Shown here: positions 13,918 through 16,111 of the stretch, piece after piece
How the letters are laid out: every line of letters begins with the position of its first letter
Numbering within the stretch: position 1 is the stretch's first letter
Source: Bacteroides sp.
GTDB lineage: Bacteria > Bacteroidota > Bacteroidia > Bacteroidales > SM23-62
Direction of reading: 5' to 3'
Assembly (NCBI GenBank): GCA_030592145.1
Contig: JAUVKJ010000005.1
Span: forward strand, 1 to 16,111
Length of the DNA stretch: 16,111 bases
Made by a program: the position numbers and the translations under genes
The notes under the pieces: model-generated
Database searches by the model: none
What the model saw: the letters and a program-made list of their open reading frames with translations, nothing else
Told to the model about the DNA's origin: nothing

Positions 13918-14877
13918 TTATTTAACGCGAATGATGAAATTCACGCTGGCATTTGCCGGACGGGTTTCAGTAGAGGTCTGGGCCGACCGTGATAAATCAA
14001 ACTTAATGGCATACCAGGTATCACTGGCCCCCGATCCAATACCTGTGGTTCGCGACACCCACTCGTGATAAAATGGATTTGTTGCAAGGCTCGGAGTATT
14101 TGCAAAAGAATTAAATTCTCCGAGTTTCCCCGTTACATTTTGCATGGTGAAGGACTGGAAACTGCCGACTTCATTTCCAGCATTATCATTTGTACCTCGC
14201 CTGTCCCGGGCTGCTACATCCGGATCAGTATACCCATCCGAAGCCGTATAATTAGTGCCTCTGAGAAACGTACCCCGGAGATCGGGCAGGCGGTTGGTTC
14301 CCCAGGCATCGCTCAGCACCAGGTGCAGGCTGGTAAATTCCAGCGGATCATATTCGCCACCGTTGCACAAACGCCAGGTACCCTTGCAACCATAAACCGT
14401 TATGTCGTCTGTATTATCTGGTACTGCGCCGGCATAGGTAATAATCGCCCCGATGGGCATGCCGTTGTCCGCTTGTGCACTGGATTCAGCATAGGGAACT
14501 GATAGAAGGGGCGCATGTGCGATTTCAATATCATTACCGCCTTCCTTCAATACTACATTTAACCAGGCATTTACCAGGCTGAAATCAATCTCCTCAAAAC
14601 TTGATGCAGAACCGGCCTCATAAACACCTTTGCCTATTACCAGGGAAAAGACACCGAATTTGTCGGTATTTACCGTATGACTCTCCTGGTACAATACAGC
14701 AGTTTTTTCATCTGTAGGATAGATACTAATGCTTAATTGTACTGCTTGTTCAGATTGAATTGAGCCATCGCTGTTGCGGGCCACAGCCTGGAAATTAAAA
14801 CCTTTCCCACTGTTTTGTCCCATTAAGCCGGATGATAACAGCAGAACAGATGCAAAAATTAAAATGTTTTTTTTCAT
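13918..14877 (-). CDS. Exported protein with phage tail-collar-like C-terminal domain
   Basis: The 319-aa protein starts with a signal peptide (1-20, M-K-K-N-I-L-I-F then Leu/Ser-rich, likely cut before Q21). Residues about 25-135 (G-F-N-F-Q-A-V-A-R-N, Y-Q-E-S-H-T-V-N-T, F-G-V-F-S-L-V-I-G-K-G, V-P-Y-A) are an N-terminal beta domain I have seen in many exported Bacteroidota proteins. From about 139 on it resembles the phage tail collar/tail fibre tip family: P-I-G-A-I-I-T-Y-A-G (141-150), W-R-L-C-N-G-G-E-Y (168-176), R-L-P-D-L-R-G-T-F-L-R-G (196-207) and a terminal T-R-P-A-N-A-S-V-N-F-I-I-R-V-K (305-319). In phages such tips bind receptors. There are no other phage genes here, so this is a host-exported use of the fold. 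It has no visible T9SS sorting domain and is the upstream gene of the pair. Confidence 0.85.
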   Translation of the reverse strand: MKKNILIFASVLLLSSGLMGQNSGKGFNFQAVARNSDGSIQSEQAVQLSISIYPTDEKTAVLYQESHTVNTDKFGVFSLVIGKGVYEAGSASSFEEIDFSLVNAWLNVVLKEGGNDIEIAHAPLLSVPYAESSAQADNGMPIGAIITYAGAVPDNTDDITVYGCKGTWRLCNGGEYDPLEFTSLHLVLSDAWGTNRLPDLRGTFLRGTNYTASDGYTDPDVAARDRRGTNDNAGNEVGSFQSFTMQNVTGKLGEFNSFANTPSLATNPFYHEWVSRTTGIGSGASDTWYAIKFDLSRSAQTSTETRPANASVNFIIRVK

Positions 14878-15223
14878 GATTATAGATTTAGGGGTGAATT
14901 CATACTCAAAGAAGTTTGTGATACGATACAGCCTTTACCTCATACGAAATCCTATATTAATTTAATAATATATTGAACGTATTCGGTATGATCTGTATAA
15001 TAATTTAGGCCACTGAGCGCATTGAAAGTATGTTTGCCCGAGTCTGCGAAAGCTTTGTGAATGTTGACGGTCAACGTTCGCATTTAACCAAATATATATA
15101 ATTGGAGGATAAAATACAAATCCAGAATTAGGCTTTCAGTCTTATTACCAAAATTTTAGTTAATATCTGTTTATAAGATTATTTGATCTGGGTTTTGTAT
15201 CATTACAAGCAAAACAACCAGCC
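14878..15223. other. 346-bp divergent intergenic region with dyads
   Basis: This AT-rich control region lies between the collar-protein gene (-) and the TPR-like gene (+). No open frame looks real and no RNA gene is recognised. It holds an AT-rich dyad (TATATTA 14953-14959 with TAATATA 14966-14972) and a nested palindrome at 15045-15082, listed separately. I found no convincing TAnnTTTG promoter element for either gene, so both promoters are probably here but unlocated. Confidence 0.5.
15045..15082. promoter_or_regulatory. Nested palindrome, possible operator
   Basis: GTTGAC-G-GTCAAC (15063-15075) is a perfect 6-bp dyad. It sits inside a wider inverted pair TGCGAA (15045-15050) / TTCGCA (15077-15082). 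AAAGCTTT (15049-15056) is a further palindrome in between. The site lies 142 bases before the + strand ATG and 168 bases before the - strand ATG. It could bind a dimeric regulator; no regulator gene is present in the window. Confidence 0.35.
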
Positions 15224-16111
15224 ATGAAAAAATCTATTGTCCGACTTGTCTCTCTTTCACTGATTTTTATTCTTTGCGCAGCTCCAACCATGAACTTTAA
15301 TGTAATGCTGCCAGCTGCCGTCAGTTTCCCTGGCCATATCAAATCGGTGGCAATGGTCGACCGGACCATCCCTGATGACAATGTTCTGAATGCGATTGAA
15401 GGGGGACTTACAGGGGAGATGATTGGTGAGGATAAACTGGCCACCCAGATTGTTATGGATGGTGTACATTCCATCATGGTGAATTCCGCCACACTTGATT
15501 TCATACGAACACCGGAAGTACTTGGAGGGGCATCTTCCGTTTCCGCTGCGTTCCCCACTCCCATGGACTGGGAAACCATAAATGACCTGTGCTCCAAATA
15601 CAGGGTGGATGCCATCCTGGCAATTGAAATTTTTGATTCGGATTTTATCATCATTCCCGGAGTGAGCCAGACGGTTACGGTAAAAACGGGGATCCGAATG
15701 TACGATCCTGCCACAAAAAACATAATTGACCAGTATATATTTTCTCATCAAATGGGCATCGGGGGAAGCATCAATACCCTTGAAGCGGCCCTGGGCAGCC
15801 TGATGAACAAGAACGCCGCCATCAGGAAGGTCAGTTACGATGCGGGGGTCATCTACGGCCGCAGGATCTCACCTTCCTGGTACAGGGTTTCCCGTGATTA
15901 TTACAAGAAATCAAAAGGGGACCACAACCTCGCCGAAGGCGCCCGGATGATGGAGGTGAATGACTGGGATGCGGCCAGGGCAGCCCTTCAAAGAGCAGTT
16001 GATGCAGGTAAAAAACGTAAAACCCGCGGAAGAGCAGCTCACAACCTGGCCGTCGTTTATGAGATAGAAGGAAATCTCTTCGAAGCAAAATCCTGGGCAC
16101 AGGCTGCCTGG
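15224..16111 (+). CDS. Envelope protein with C-terminal TPR-like helices (DUF6340-like), 3' end outside window
   Basis: The frame is open from ATG 15224 to the window edge (296 codons), so the gene is truncated by the window. The start M-K-K-S-I-V-R followed by a hydrophobic stretch is a signal peptide. Cys18 (F-I-L-C-A-A-P) could be a lipidation site, but the residue before it is Leu where Gly/Ala/Ser is usual. A mixed alpha/beta domain follows: P-A-A-V-S-F-P-x-x-I-K-S-V-A-M-V-D-R-T (30-48), Y-R-V-D-A-I-L-A-I-E-I-F-D (126-138) and V-K-T-G-I-R-M-Y-D-P (153-162). From about 235 on, helical repeats appear (E-G-A-R-M-M-E-V-N-D-W-D-A-A-R-A-A-L-Q-R-A-V, then A-A-H-N-L-A-V-V-Y-E-I-E-G-N) that look like tetratricopeptide repeats. 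I recall this architecture as a Bacteroidota lipoprotein family (DUF6340-like). No function is known to me. Confidence 0.72.
   Translation, partial: MKKSIVRLVSLSLIFILCAAPTMNFNVMLPAAVSFPGHIKSVAMVDRTIPDDNVLNAIEGGLTGEMIGEDKLATQIVMDGVHSIMVNSATLDFIRTPEVLGGASSVSAAFPTPMDWETINDLCSKYRVDAILAIEIFDSDFIIIPGVSQTVTVKTGIRMYDPATKNIIDQYIFSHQMGIGGSINTLEAALGSLMNKNAAIRKVSYDAGVIYGRRISPSWYRVSRDYYKKSKGDHNLAEGARMMEVNDWDAARAALQRAVDAGKKRKTRGRAAHNLAVVYEIEGNLFEAKSWAQAAW

Noticed and set aside
13918..14877. Prophage remnant, suggested by the tail-collar domain
   Set aside because: The protein has a signal peptide and a typical Bacteroidota exported N-terminal domain, and no other phage gene is present.

Overview
The window looks like chromosomal DNA from a member of the Bacteroidota, probably a Bacteroidales/Marinilabiliales-type lineage. 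Four things point there: a type IX secretion (T9SS) sorting domain; a DUF3098 protein between ftsX and uppP; the gene order ftsX-DUF3098-uppP-truB-queA; and several promoter candidates with the Bacteroidota -7 element TAnnTTTG in place of a sigma-70 -10 box. Shine-Dalgarno sites are weak or absent, as usual in that phylum.

Layout. Positions 1-290 hold the 3' end of an HD-type phosphohydrolase gene, followed by a short array of ~39-bp repeats that begins inside its stop region. An ilvE-type branched-chain aminotransferase gene (449-1465) follows. From 1579 to 7736 seven genes run on the + strand with little or no space between them: ftsX, a small DUF3098 membrane protein, uppP, truB, queA, a GH3-family adenylating enzyme and an unrecognised conserved-type protein. 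They combine cell division and cell-wall lipid recycling (FtsX, UppP) with tRNA modification (TruB, QueA). A deoxynucleoside kinase (7808-8422, +) converges on a PfkB/adenosine kinase-type gene (8495-9478, -), giving two nucleoside-salvage genes side by side. A tRNA-Asn(GTT) gene (9563-9636, +) diverges from the kinase, and their promoters appear to abut.

The accessory part starts behind the tRNA. The last 18 bases of the tRNA region (9621-9638) recur exactly at 9809-9826. Between the copies lie a strong hairpin and a GC-rich tandem array of 18-bp units. Next come two - strand genes separated by 6 bp: a 319-aa exported protein with a phage tail-collar-like C-terminus (13918-14877) and a 1354-aa secreted protein (9847-13911). 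The large protein has a beta-rich N-terminus, a long helical/coiled-coil middle, a Kre9/KNH-like beta-sandwich and a C-terminal T9SS sorting domain. Both look exported, and this pair is the best candidate for an undescribed system. A 346-bp intergenic region with a nested palindrome separates it from a divergent, truncated gene for an envelope protein ending in TPR-like helices (15224 to the window end).

All calls come from reading translations and motifs by eye. No database search, structure prediction or coiled-coil program was run.
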